Source of the DNA: Streptomyces sp.
GTDB taxonomy: Bacteria; Actinomycetota; Actinomycetes; Streptomycetales; Streptomycetaceae
Assembly: GCF_031181705.1 (NCBI RefSeq)
Contig: NZ_JAPSKN010000001.1
Coordinates: 1-64,000, forward strand
Direction: 5' to 3'
Length of the DNA stretch: 64,000 nucleotides
Position numbers and translations under genes: made by a program. Below are positions 36,697-45,493 of this stretch, piece by piece; the stretch's first letter is position 1, and each line of letters opens with the position of its first letter. The notes under the pieces were generated by a model. It searched no databases. It saw only the letters and a program-made list of their open reading frames with translations, and had not been told where the DNA came from.

Positions 36697-38772
36697 ATGC
36701 TGGACATCTCCGAGGACGGGCGTACCTGGGTTCTCTCCGGGCCGGCCAGCAGCTACGCCCTCCATGTCACCGACCGGCATGAACTGCTGCACCTGCACTG
36801 GGGCCCCCGGATCGCCCTCGCCGACGCCGAGGCCCTCGCCGCGCGCCCGCTGCCGGAGTACTGGCCCTTCGAGTCCCCGCTCGACGGCCGCGAGGAGTAC
36901 CCGGCCGAGGGCGGCCCCCGGTTCGTCCGCCCCGCCCTGTCCGTGCGCACCGCCGGGCGGCGCGGCACCGAGTGGGTCCACGAGGGACACGACACCGAGG
37001 ACGGCGAGCTGCGCCTGCGCTTCCGTGACGACGGCCTGACCATCACCCTGCACTACCGGATGCGCCCCTGCTCGGACGTCGTCGAGCGCTGGGTGACCCT
37101 GGACAACCGGGGGCCGCAGGCCGAGGTGCTGCGCGCCGACTCCGCCACCTGGACCCTGCCCGACCGCGGCACCTGGCGGCTGTCCCAGCTGCACGGCCGC
37201 TGGGGCGCCGAATCCCGGCTGGTGCGCTCCGAACTGACCTACGGGGAGAAGGTGATCGGCAGCAGGCGCGGCCACACCGGCCACCAGCACCTGCCCTGGG
37301 TAGCCCTCGACACCGGCGCGACCGAGGAGCACGGCGAGGTCTACGGCTGCGCACTGGGCTGGTCCGGCTCCTGGCGGATCTCCGTGGCGCAGCTCCCCGA
37401 CGCGCGCGTGCAGATCACCGGCGGCGCCGGCCACGACGAGTCGGGCCTGCTGGCGCTGGGCACGGGCGAGTCGTACACGACCCCCGTCTTCGCCGGGCTG
37501 TGGAGCGACGGCGGCTTCGGCGGGGCGAGCCGCGCCTGGCACGCCTACCAGCGGGCGTACGTGATCCCGGACGCCGGGCAGGACCGGCCGGTGCTGTTCA
37601 ACTCCTGGGAGGCCACCGGGTTCGACATCTCCGAGGAGCAGCAGCGGGCACTCGCCGAGCGGGCCGCCGCCCTGGGGGTCGAGCTGTTCGTCGTCGACGA
37701 CGGCTGGTTCGGGACGCGCACCAGCGACCGGGCCGGGCTCGGCGACTGGACGCCCAACCCCGACCGCTTCCCCGGCGGCCTGAAGCCGCTCGCCGACCAT
37801 GTGCACGGCCTCGGTATGCGGTTCGGCATCTGGGTCGAGCCCGAGATGGTGAACCCGGACAGCGACCTGTACCGCGCCCACCCGGACTGGGTGCAGTACC
37901 AACCAGGACGAAACCGGACGGAGTTCCGCAATCAGCTGGTGCTGAACCTGGCCCGGGAGGACGTCCAGGAGTACCTGTGGGAGCGGCTCGACGGGCTCCT
38001 CTCCAGCGCCCCGATCGACTACGTCAAGTGGGACTTCAACCGCTGCTTCACCGACGCCGGCTGGCCCGGTGACCCCTACCCGCAGCGGCTCTGGGTCGAC
38101 CACGTCCGCGCCCTGTACGCCCTGCTGGACCGGTTGCGGGCCGCTCACCCGGGCGTGGCCTTCGAGTCCTGCTCGGGCGGCGGCGGCCGGATCGACCTCG
38201 GCGTGCTGAGCCGTACGGACCAGGTGTGGACCTCCGACAACACCGACCCGCTCGACCGGCTCGCCATCCAGCACGGCTTCAGCCAGATCCATCCCGCGCG
38301 CGTGATGGCCGCCTGGGTCACCGACAGCCCGAACGCCATGCTCAACCACCGGGCCAGTTCCCTGCGGTTCCGGTTCGTCAGCGCCATGGCCGGGGTGCTC
38401 GGGGTCGGCGGCGACCTCACGAAGTGGGCGGAGGAGGAGCTCGCCGAGGCGCGGGAGTGGGTCGGGCGCTACAAGGAGATCCGCCCCGTGGTGCAGCGCG
38501 GTGACCTCTACCGGCTGCGGCCCCCGGAGGGCGGACTGAGCGCCGTGCAGTACGTCCTCGGCGACGAGACCGTCGTCCTCGCCTGGCTCCAGGCGCAGCG
38601 CTACGGCGAGCCCGTTCCGGCGCTCCGGCTGCGCGGTGTCGATCCGACGGCAACGTACGAATGTCTCGAAACGGGCGAACTGCACCGAGGGGCCGTCCTG
38701 CTGCACCACGGGCTGCGGGTCGGCCTGTGCGGAGACCTGGACGCCGCCGTGGTCCGCCTTAAGCGGAAGTAG
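36697..38772 (+). CDS. Alpha-galactosidase, GH36
   Basis: A 691-residue cytoplasmic glycosidase. N-terminal beta-supersandwich, then a TIM barrel with LFNSWEATGFDI, VDDGWFGTR, the nucleophile D446 in VKWDFNR, and acid/base D514 in WTSDNTDPLDR. Hydrolyses terminal alpha-1,6-galactosides such as melibiose and raffinose. ATG 36697 chosen for the GGGGG before it; a GTG at 36676 is possible. No signal peptide, and no transporter next to it. Confidence 0.93.
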   Translation: MLDISEDGRTWVLSGPASSYALHVTDRHELLHLHWGPRIALADAEALAARPLPEYWPFESPLDGREEYPAEGGPRFVRPALSVRTAGRRGTEWVHEGHDTEDGELRLRFRDDGLTITLHYRMRPCSDVVERWVTLDNRGPQAEVLRADSATWTLPDRGTWRLSQLHGRWGAESRLVRSELTYGEKVIGSRRGHTGHQHLPWVALDTGATEEHGEVYGCALGWSGSWRISVAQLPDARVQITGGAGHDESGLLALGTGESYTTPVFAGLWSDGGFGGASRAWHAYQRAYVIPDAGQDRPVLFNSWEATGFDISEEQQRALAERAAALGVELFVVDDGWFGTRTSDRAGLGDWTPNPDRFPGGLKPLADHVHGLGMRFGIWVEPEMVNPDSDLYRAHPDWVQYQPGRNRTEFRNQLVLNLAREDVQEYLWERLDGLLSSAPIDYVKWDFNRCFTDAGWPGDPYPQRLWVDHVRALYALLDRLRAAHPGVAFESCSGGGGRIDLGVLSRTDQVWTSDNTDPLDRLAIQHGFSQIHPARVMAAWVTDSPNAMLNHRASSLRFRFVSAMAGVLGVGGDLTKWAEEELAEAREWVGRYKEIRPVVQRGDLYRLRPPEGGLSAVQYVLGDETVVLAWLQAQRYGEPVPALRLRGVDPTATYECLETGELHRGAVLLHHGLRVGLCGDLDAAVVRLKRK

Positions 38773-39057
38773 CCCTTCTTGTCCGAATAAGGCGCTTCAG
38801 TCGCTTCGTCATAACGTGCCCCGGTCGTAAAGGAGATGGGGCCGGGGCGCGTGACCATCGTCATATCCGTGACGATGCGTTGTCGCCATGTGCACGTAAT
38901 AAGGGCGTTGTTCAGGGCGATTGAGGAAATCCGGAGATCCGCAATCCACGCTCGGTGACGGGAAATGTGCCGACGCGTCGAGGAAAACGCCTTCACAGGC
39001 AACCGCAAGCTTGTCCCGTCGCGTCCTGGTCGCTTACGTTCCACACCAATCCGGACG
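38773..39057. other. Non-coding region upstream of the riboswitch
   Basis: 285 bases without a plausible gene. It holds an inverted repeat with eight-base arms CATCGTCA and TGACGATG at 38856-38877 around six bases, and must contain the promoter for the riboswitch transcript. I cannot point to a certain -10/-35 pair. Confidence 0.5.
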
Positions 39058-39232
39058 GACGCCTAATCCTGCCGCCGCCCGGAGCCCGCACACACTGACC
39101 CGACGTACGGCAGGAGCGGGGGACCCACAGGTAAGACGCCTGTTCCGGTTCCCGGAACGGGCTTGGGGTTAAGCCGCGCCTTGGCGCGGCCGGGCATCTC
39201 CAGCCCGCACCCGACAGCTCACCTCGCAGGCG
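39058..39232 (+). promoter_or_regulatory. c-di-AMP riboswitch (ydaO-yuaA type)
   Basis: The conserved blocks of the ydaO-type aptamer are in order: CCTAATCCTGCCGCCGCCCG near 39062, GGGGGACCCA at 39118-39127, CTTGGGGTTAAGCCG at 39162-39176, GGGCATCTC at 39192, and CCCGACAGCTCACCTCGCAG ending near 39230. It ends 18 bases before the ATG of a LysM/M23 peptidase, a typical target in Streptomyces, where c-di-AMP binding lowers expression. Confidence 0.92.
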
Positions 39233-39249
39233 ACGGAGAGGAATTCGTC

Positions 39250-40203
39250 ATGCCCGCCAAGGGTAAGCATCGCCGCCCCAAGACCCAGCGTTTCAGCCGC
39301 TCCATCGCCGTCGCCGGAACGGGTGGAGCCGCTCTCGCCCTTCCCCTCATGGGGGCCGTCGGCGCCCACGCCGCCACCCCGCAGTCGGCTCCGGAAAAGG
39401 CCGTCCAGGCCGCCCCGGCCGCCGGGAAGAAGGCCGCGGAAAAGGCCACCGGCGCGCGCACCTACACGGTGAGGGCCGGCGACTATCTCGCGAAGATCGC
39501 CGACGACCAGAACGTCAGTGGCGGCTGGAAGAAGCTCTACTCCGACAACCGGGACGCCGTCGGCGACGACCCGTCGCTGATCCACCCGGGCCTGAAGCTC
39601 ACCCTCGGCAAGAAGGCCGCCGCGAGCGCCCCCGAGGCGTCCGCGCCGTCCGCGCCGAAGGCCTCGGCCGAGAAGGCGGAGAAGGAGTCCGCGGAGAAGT
39701 CCGCGAAGAAGTCCTCGTCCGCCGGATCGTCCGCCGGGACGGAGACCGCGGCGAAGCCGGCCGCCGCCAAGCCGGCCGCCCAGAGCAACGCCGGCGGTTA
39801 CAGCTCGCCGGTGGACGGCGCCACCGTCGGCACCCCGTACCGCATGTCCGGCAGCATGTGGTCCAGCGGCTACCACACCGGCGTCGACTTCGTCGTCCCG
39901 ACCGGCACCTCCCTCAAGGCCGTCGGCGCGGGCACGGTCGTCTCCGCCGGGTGGGGCGGCGCGTACGGCAACCAGGTCGTCATCAAGCTGAACGACGGCC
40001 ACTACGCCCAGTACGCCCACCTGTCCCAGCTGTCCGTCTCGGCCGGCCAGACCGTGACGGCCGGGCAGCAGGTCGGCCTGTCCGGCGCCACCGGCAACGT
40101 CACCGGACCGCACCTGCACTTCGAGATCCGCACCGCCCCGGGCTACGGCTCGGACGTGGACCCGGTCGCCTTCCTGCGCTCCCACGGCGTCTCCGTCGGC
40201 TGA
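39250..40203 (+). CDS. Secreted LysM and M23 cell-wall peptidase
   Basis: A 317-residue exported endopeptidase. Signal peptide about residues 1-42 (basic start, hydrophobic IAVAGTGGAALALPLMGAVGA, AHA-A cleavage). One LysM from Y72 (YTVRAGDYLAKIADDQNV). A Lys/Ala/Ser/Glu linker. M23 domain with zinc ligands H209 and D213 in HTGVDF and H288-x-H290 in HLHF. Cuts peptidoglycan cross-bridges. Controlled by the c-di-AMP riboswitch just upstream; a strong terminator follows 47 bases after the stop. Confidence 0.94.
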   Translation: MPAKGKHRRPKTQRFSRSIAVAGTGGAALALPLMGAVGAHAATPQSAPEKAVQAAPAAGKKAAEKATGARTYTVRAGDYLAKIADDQNVSGGWKKLYSDNRDAVGDDPSLIHPGLKLTLGKKAAASAPEASAPSAPKASAEKAEKESAEKSAKKSSSAGSSAGTETAAKPAAAKPAAQSNAGGYSSPVDGATVGTPYRMSGSMWSSGYHTGVDFVVPTGTSLKAVGAGTVVSAGWGGAYGNQVVIKLNDGHYAQYAHLSQLSVSAGQTVTAGQQVGLSGATGNVTGPHLHFEIRTAPGYGSDVDPVAFLRSHGVSVG

Positions 40204-40249
40204 CCGATCGCGCCACCAGCTGCCCGGCATGGCTGATACGCCTGGCACG

Positions 40250-40292
40250 CACCGAAGGCCGGACCCCGGGGAACGGGGTCCGGCCTTCGGTG
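40250..40292 (+). terminator. Strong terminator after the M23 peptidase gene
   Basis: Arms 40250-40268 and 40274-40292 form a perfect 19-bp stem with a five-base loop (GGGAA). Confidence 0.9.
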
Positions 40293-40589
40293 TGCGCGTT
40301 CCTCGAACGCCACCGACGTCCGCTCCCCGGGCGACCTCGTGGAACAACGGGCGGCTCGTCTTCCACCACGTCGGCCCGCAGCCGTGCACCGGTGGTCACT
40401 CCGCCTTCCGTACCGCCCGGAGCCACTTCCGGATCGGTGGCTTCCGGGTCTGGCGGCCCACCCTCCAACACCCCTGACGCGTCGGCTATTCCGGAATTGG
40501 TGAACACTTTGGGAGTGGCTTATCTCACCGCCCGTCAACCCTTTCCTACGGTCGCGTAGGTCACATTCGAGGGTGAATCATGAGCGGCT
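40293..40589. promoter_or_regulatory. Promoter region of the SGNH hydrolase with a small inverted repeat
   Basis: No gene is seen. CCTACGGTCGCGTAGG at 40545-40560 is an inverted repeat (CCTACG, loop GTCG, CGTAGG), 29 bases before the GTG at 40590. Such CCTACG/CGTAGG palindromes are common TetR-type operators near lipid-metabolism genes in actinomycetes (from memory). A TAGGTCAC stretch overlapping its right arm could be the -10. Confidence 0.4.
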
Positions 40590-41408
40590 GTGGCAGACGA
40601 TTCGAAGAGTGACAGCAGAGCAGTGATCGGGTCGTACGTGGCGGTGGGGGACAGCTTCACCGAGGGCGTCGGTGATCCCGGCCCCGACGGGGCGTTCGTC
40701 GGCTGGGCCGACCGGTTCGCCGTCCTGCTCGCCGACCTCCGGCCCGAGGGCGACTTCCAGTACACCAACCTCGCCGTGCGCGGAAAACTCCTCGACCAGA
40801 TCGTGGCGGACCAGGTTCCGCGGGCCATCGAGATGGCCCCGGACCTCGTCTCGTTCTGTGCCGGCGGCAACGACATCATCCGGCCCGGCACCGACCCGGA
40901 CGAGGTGGCCGAGCGCTTCGAGCGGGCGCTGGCGCGGCTCACCGCGGTGGCCGGGACGGTGATGGTGACGACCGGGTTCGACACGCGTGGCGTGCCCGTG
41001 CTCAAGCATCTGCGGGGCAAGATCGCCACGTACAACGGGCATGTCCGGGCCATCGCCGACCGGTACGGCTGCCCGGTGCTCGACCTGTGGTCCCTGCGCA
41101 GTCTGCAGGACCGCAGGGCCTGGGACGCCGACCGGCTGCACCTGTCGCCCGAGGGGCACACGCGCGTGGCGCTGCGCGCGGGGCAGGTGCTGGGGCTGGA
41201 CGTGCCGGCCGATCCCGAGCAGCCGTGGCCGCCGCTGCCGCCGCGCGGGACGCTGGAGGTGCGGCGGGACGATGTGCACTGGGCGCGGGAGTTCCTGGTG
41301 CCGTGGATCGGGCGGCGGTTGCGGGGGGAGTCCTCCGGAGACCATGTGACGGCCAAGGGCGCGTTGTCGCCGGCGGACATCCGGATGCGGATCGCCGCTG
41401 TGGCGTGA
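40590..41408 (+). CDS. SGNH/GDSL-family hydrolase
   Basis: A 272-residue esterase/lipase-like hydrolase. Block I GDSFTEGVGD with the nucleophile serine near residue 22, GGND oxyanion block (CAGGNDII), and the catalytic Asp-x-x-His in DADRLHLSPEGH. No signal peptide. Cytoplasmic ester hydrolysis; substrate unknown. GTG start. Confidence 0.9.
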   Translation: MADDSKSDSRAVIGSYVAVGDSFTEGVGDPGPDGAFVGWADRFAVLLADLRPEGDFQYTNLAVRGKLLDQIVADQVPRAIEMAPDLVSFCAGGNDIIRPGTDPDEVAERFERALARLTAVAGTVMVTTGFDTRGVPVLKHLRGKIATYNGHVRAIADRYGCPVLDLWSLRSLQDRRAWDADRLHLSPEGHTRVALRAGQVLGLDVPADPEQPWPPLPPRGTLEVRRDDVHWAREFLVPWIGRRLRGESSGDHVTAKGALSPADIRMRIAAVA

Positions 41409-41419
41409 GGGCGTGTGGG

Positions 41420-41632
41420 GGTGCGCGTCTTCGCCTGACCGTGGGTGGTGGGGCGGGGCCGCGCCGGGGGTGTCCGTCCTCGGAACGGCGCGATCGACTT
41501 GCGTGCCGACCCACTGTCCGTTGACGTGCCCACCGCTGCGGGCGGACACCCCCAGGCACGGCCCCTCGCGTCGTCCGGCGGGTGCGGGTGGTCCTTCGCG
41601 TGGCTGCGGGCTCGGGTGCCGCCTGGGCGGTC
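41420..41632. repeat. Structured intergenic element between convergent genes
   Basis: A 224-base gap between tail-to-tail genes. GGGGGTGTCCG (41466-41476) pairs perfectly with CGGACACCCCC (41543-41553) across 66 bases, with smaller internal stems such as CCGT/ACGG near 41475-41490. I believe closely similar segments recur between Streptomyces genes, but this is from memory. It may act as a two-way terminator. Confidence 0.45.
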
Positions 41633-42262
41633 CTAGGCCGGGTTGCTCATCGGCGGGGTCAAAGGGGCCGGCTCCAGGCCCAGTTCGCGTGCCAGGGCGT
41701 CCTCCGTCCACTGCTGGGCCCAGGCTCGGGGGATCGCGCCGGGGTAGGACGTCAGCCGGACGGCCAGGCCGTCGAGGAACGCGGTGAGGCGCAGGGCCGT
41801 GGCCTGCGGGTCCGGGCAGTGGAACTCGCCCGCCGCCACGCCCTCCGCGATGACCTCCGCGAGCGCGGCCCTCCACTGGCGGTCGAGGTCCTGCGTGACC
41901 TCCCGCAGCGCCGGCTCGCGCAGGGACGCCGCCCAGCCCTCGATCCACAGGCGCCAGCCCTTGGCCTGGCCGGTCGGGGCGTACCAGCGGACGGCCGACC
42001 GCAGCCGTCGCAGCGCCGACGTGCGGCGGCCCAGCAGCTTGCGCAGGTGCGCGAGGTCGGCCTCGGCCGCGTGCCGGAACGCCGCCGCGACCAACCGCTC
42101 CTTGGACGCGAAGTGGTAGAGCACCAGCGCGTTGCTCACGCCGAGCGCCGCGGCCACGTCGGCGATCCGGACCGCGGCCACGCCCCGGGCCTCGATCTGC
42201 TCCACGGCGGCGCGCAGCAGTTCCCCGCGCCGTTCCGCCACGCTCAACCGGACTCTCGTCAC
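41633..42262 (-). CDS. TetR-family transcriptional regulator
   Basis: A 209-residue regulator. The HTH is about residues 10-55: RGELLRAAVEQIEARG, VRIADVAAALGVSNALVLYHF. The YHF and KERLVAAAF ending of the motif is typical. The remainder is the variable ligand domain. GTG start. Fifty bases downstream on the other side lies the Glu/Leu/Phe/Val dehydrogenase in the same direction, so the TetR gene may be the second gene of that unit. Target unknown. Confidence 0.9.
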   Translation of the reverse strand: MTRVRLSVAERRGELLRAAVEQIEARGVAAVRIADVAAALGVSNALVLYHFASKERLVAAAFRHAAEADLAHLRKLLGRRTSALRRLRSAVRWYAPTGQAKGWRLWIEGWAASLREPALREVTQDLDRQWRAALAEVIAEGVAAGEFHCPDPQATALRLTAFLDGLAVRLTSYPGAIPRAWAQQWTEDALARELGLEPAPLTPPMSNPA

Positions 42263-42315
42263 GCCGTCACCCTACCCACGCGCTCGGTCTCGCCGACGTG
42301 CGGATCCGGTCTGCC

Positions 42316-43497
42316 TCAGCGGTAGCAGCCGTACCGCCGCGCGATCACCGGCAGCCGGTCCGCGGCGAGCGCGTGGGCCGCCGCGCGCGGTGTCGTCCCG
42401 TCGGCCCGCGCGCGGGTGAGCATCCGCTCGACCAGGGCCCGCATGGAGCGGCGCGTGTGGGCGAACGCCTCCTCGGCGTCGGCGCCGATGTCCCCGAACA
42501 GCGTCCACCACCACCAGGCGTTTGTCCCGGAGTTGACCACCACGTCCGGCAGCACGGTCACCCCGCGCCCGGCCAGCAGCAGCTCCGCCTCCGGCCGTAC
42601 CGGCATGTTGGCCGCCTCGACGATCCAGCGGGCCGTGATGTGCCGCTGGTTCTCGGCGTCGACGGCGTACGACACCGCCGCCGGCACCAGCACCTCGGCG
42701 TCGGCCGACAGCCAGGCGTCACCGGGCAGCTCCAGGTCGCCTGGCCGCAGCGCGGAGCGGTCCACCGTGCCGTGGGCGTCCCGCGCGGCGAGCAGGGCCT
42801 CGACGTCGAGTCCGGCCGGGTTGGCGATCGTGCCCTTGAGATCGGCGACCGCCACGATCCCGAGCCCCGCCCGTGACAGGAAGCGTGCGGTGGCACCGCC
42901 CATGGTGCCCAGCCCCTGGAGGGCGACCCGGGTCCCCGCGTGCGGCACACCGGCCCGGTCCAGCGCCGTGAGGGCCGCCTCGGCGACGCCGCAGCCGCCC
43001 GCCAGTTCGTCGAGCCCGATGCCGTCCACCTCGACGGCGAACGCGTCCGCCAGCCGTCGGCGTGCCCCGGCCTCGTCGTCCAGCAGCGGATACACGGCCT
43101 GGACGGAGGAGACCAGCCCCGCCTCGGCCACGGCCCGGTCCACCGTGTCCTGGGAGAGCCCGAGGTCCTCGCCCGTCGTCCACACGCTCTCGACGTACGG
43201 CCGCATCGCGCGCAGGTAGCGCACCAGCAGGGGGTACGCCCCGGAGTCGCGCGGGTCGCAGTCGATGCCGCCCTTGGCACCGCCGAGCGGGACGTAGCGG
43301 CTCGCCGGGTCGTAGTGCAGGGCCTCCTTCATGGTCATGCCGCGGGCCAGACCGGTGACCTCGTCCAGCGTGCAGCCGGGGCGCATCCGCAGTCCGCCGC
43401 TGGCGACGCCGCGCACCAGCCGGTCGACGACCAGGAAGCCCTGCCGGCCGGTGACGTGGTCGGTCCAGGTGAGGGACAGCAGGGGGCCGGCCGCCAT
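42316..43497 (-). CDS. Glu/Leu/Phe/Val dehydrogenase family protein
   Basis: A 393-residue amino-acid dehydrogenase. N-terminal catalytic domain with GLRMRPGCTLDEVTGLARGMTMK shown as RMRPGCTLDEV and the active-site lysine in PLGGAKGGIDCDP; C-terminal Rossmann domain with LQGLGTMGGATARFL. Reversible oxidative deamination of an amino acid, NAD(P) dependent. The GGAKGGI motif resembles glutamate dehydrogenases, but the length is short and the substrate is not clear. ATG with GAAGGAG six bases upstream. Confidence 0.88.
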   Translation of the reverse strand: MAAGPLLSLTWTDHVTGRQGFLVVDRLVRGVASGGLRMRPGCTLDEVTGLARGMTMKEALHYDPASRYVPLGGAKGGIDCDPRDSGAYPLLVRYLRAMRPYVESVWTTGEDLGLSQDTVDRAVAEAGLVSSVQAVYPLLDDEAGARRRLADAFAVEVDGIGLDELAGGCGVAEAALTALDRAGVPHAGTRVALQGLGTMGGATARFLSRAGLGIVAVADLKGTIANPAGLDVEALLAARDAHGTVDRSALRPGDLELPGDAWLSADAEVLVPAAVSYAVDAENQRHITARWIVEAANMPVRPEAELLLAGRGVTVLPDVVVNSGTNAWWWWTLFGDIGADAEEAFAHTRRSMRALVERMLTRARADGTTPRAAAHALAADRLPVIARRYGCYR

Positions 43498-43623
43498 GAG
43501 GATCTCCTTCGCAGGGTAACTGAATCGCCGGTCAGTATCGCGCCGGGAGGGACCCCTGCGCCCCGCTGGTGCCGGAGGGGCCGACCATAATGGAAAGCCT
43601 GACCGACTCCACCTGGAGGTACC

Positions 43624-44892
43624 GTGGCCGGTTTCCGTACCCTGAGCGCCGGGCTCCGCACCCTGCGGCCCGAAGCGTTCGGCGCGGACCCGCGCGGTGA
43701 GCGCATGGCGCGCATCCGCAGATCGCCCCACTTCAAGGACGGGGTCTTCCAGAACCCCGGCGGCCCCGCGCGGACCCGGCCCTCGGGCTCGACCCTGGAC
43801 TTCGCGAAGGTCTTCTTCGACAAGGACACCCGGCCCCGCCGCGTCCCGCAGGGCCCGGTGCCGGTGCACACCACCACCCTCGCCGACATCTCGCGGCCCC
43901 CTGCCACCGGCCTGCGGCTGACCTGGATGGGGCACTCCAGCGTGCTCGCGGAGATCGACGGCCGGCGCGTGCTGTTCGACCCGGTGTGGGGCGAACGCTG
44001 CTCCCCGTTCCCCTTCGCCGGCCCCAAGCGCCTGCACCCGGTGCCCCTGCCGCTGGCCGCACTCGGCCCGGTCGACGTCGTCGTCATCTCGCACGACCAC
44101 TACGACCACCTGGACCTGCCCAGCATCAAGGCCCTGGCCGGCACGGACACGCTGTTCGCCGTGCCGCTCGGCGTCGGGGCGCACCTGGAGCACTGGGGCG
44201 TCCCCGCCGACCGGCTGCGCGAACTGGACTGGCACGAGACGACCAAGGTCGCCGGCCTCACCCTCACCGCCACCCCGGCCCGGCACTTCTGCGGCCGCGG
44301 CCTGCGCAACACCCAGCACACCCTGTGGGCCTCCTGGGTGGTCGCCGGCGGCGACCACCGGGTCTACCACAGCGGGGACACCGGCTACTTCGGGGGCTTC
44401 AAGGAGATCGGCGCGGAGCACGGGCCGTTCGACGCCACGATGATCCAGATCGGCGCCTACTCCGACTTCTGGCCCGACATCCACATGACCCCGGAAGAGG
44501 GCATGCGCGCCCACCTCGACCTCCAGGGCGGACCGGAAGGGGGCCCGATGCTGCCGATCCACTGGGCCACCTTCAACCTGGCCACGCACCCCTGGGCGGA
44601 ACCGGGCGAGGGGACCCGCTCGGCCGCCGCCGCGGTGGGCGCCCGGATCGCCCTGCCCCGCCCGGGCGAGCCCTTCGAGCCCACGGCCGGGACCATCCCG
44701 TCCGAGCCGTGGTGGCGTGGGGTGGCGCGCACATCGGCGGGTGGCACCGCCCGGGCCGGGCAGGCCGTCACCGACGCCGCGATCAGGACCGCGTCCGACG
44801 CGGCAGCCATGGCCCAGGCCGATACGGTAAGTGACGACCGGGGGAGTGCGGACAAGGGCACCGAAGGCTCCGAAGCGCTTCCGGCGGGCTGA
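43624..44892 (+). CDS. MBL-fold metallo-hydrolase (NAPE-PLD/RomA-like)
   Basis: A 422-residue metallo-beta-lactamase fold hydrolase. Metal-binding HDHYDHLD, then LTWMGHSSVLAEIDG, a YHSGDTGYFGGF aspartate region and LPIHWATFNLATH. These match N-acyl-phosphatidylethanolamine phospholipase D-like and UlaG/RomA proteins. GTG start with GGAGG. The C-terminal 60 residues are Ala/Thr-rich. A 20-bp stem terminator follows. Confidence 0.88.
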   Translation: MAGFRTLSAGLRTLRPEAFGADPRGERMARIRRSPHFKDGVFQNPGGPARTRPSGSTLDFAKVFFDKDTRPRRVPQGPVPVHTTTLADISRPPATGLRLTWMGHSSVLAEIDGRRVLFDPVWGERCSPFPFAGPKRLHPVPLPLAALGPVDVVVISHDHYDHLDLPSIKALAGTDTLFAVPLGVGAHLEHWGVPADRLRELDWHETTKVAGLTLTATPARHFCGRGLRNTQHTLWASWVVAGGDHRVYHSGDTGYFGGFKEIGAEHGPFDATMIQIGAYSDFWPDIHMTPEEGMRAHLDLQGGPEGGPMLPIHWATFNLATHPWAEPGEGTRSAAAAVGARIALPRPGEPFEPTAGTIPSEPWWRGVARTSAGGTARAGQAVTDAAIRTASDAAAMAQADTVSDDRGSADKGTEGSEALPAG

Positions 44893-44911
44893 TCCGGGAC
44901 GCGCGCGAGGC

Positions 44912-44956
44912 GACGGCGAGGGCCGGGGAGCGAGATGCTCCCCGGCCCTCGCCGTC
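44912..44956 (+). terminator. Strong terminator after the MBL-fold gene
   Basis: Arms 44912-44931 and 44937-44956 are a perfect 20-bp stem with a five-base loop (GAGAT). Confidence 0.92.
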
Positions 44957-45316
44957 TGTGTGTGACCACTGCTGACCAGGTCTGATCGAACACTTACCGT
45001 TCACGGCGGGTTCAGTGGCGGGGTTATCGGTCTGTCGTACGAGACCTCATACCAGAGCGGGACGCTCACCGTATGAGTTTGTCAACTGCCCACCGCACAT
45101 GATGCGCTGGCGACTACTGTCAGTGGCCGTCGGAAGCAGGGCGGATCAGGGAGCGGGGGCCGGCACGTGCAGGCGCAAGGCGGACGAGGGAGCCGACGCG
45201 AGGGCGATCCCCGCTGCCCGCGCGCCACCGACGCCGGCCCGGGCACCGCCCCGGCCCCCGGCGGTCGGAGGCCGGCCGAACCGGTCCGGGAAGCCGCCGG
45301 GAGGTCGCCGGGAGAG

Positions 45317-45412
45317 TCCGGGCGGACGACGCGAGCGGAATCCGGGCGGACGACGCCTAAGGAACCCGGGCGGACGGCGCGCAGGAATTCCGGGCGGACG
45401 GACCGGGGCGCG
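45317..45412 (+). repeat. Four tandem 24-bp repeats upstream of or inside the cvnA 5' region
   Basis: Four units of 24 bp begin at 45317, 45341, 45365 and 45389; each opens with (T/C)CCGGGCGGACGG or ACGAC variants. In the cvnA frame they read as eight-residue repeats of the type ESGRTTRA. They lie in the 44957-45493 gap, which otherwise has no gene: either a 5' leader or an Arg-rich N-terminal extension if cvnA starts at the GTG at 45167. Confidence 0.75.
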
Positions 45413-45493
45413 CGGAAGCGGCCGCGGGAGCCCGGGCGCGCCCCCGCGAGCTCCCCCGGCACCCAGGCCCGACGGACCAGTACGAGGACACCG

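Noticed and set aside
35719-38709. A 996-codon minus-strand frame across the alpha-galactosidase region joined to the phosphatase
   Set aside because: Only the last 265 codons (phosphatase, 35719-36516) are real; the rest is antisense to the GH36 gene, whose catalytic motifs are intact.
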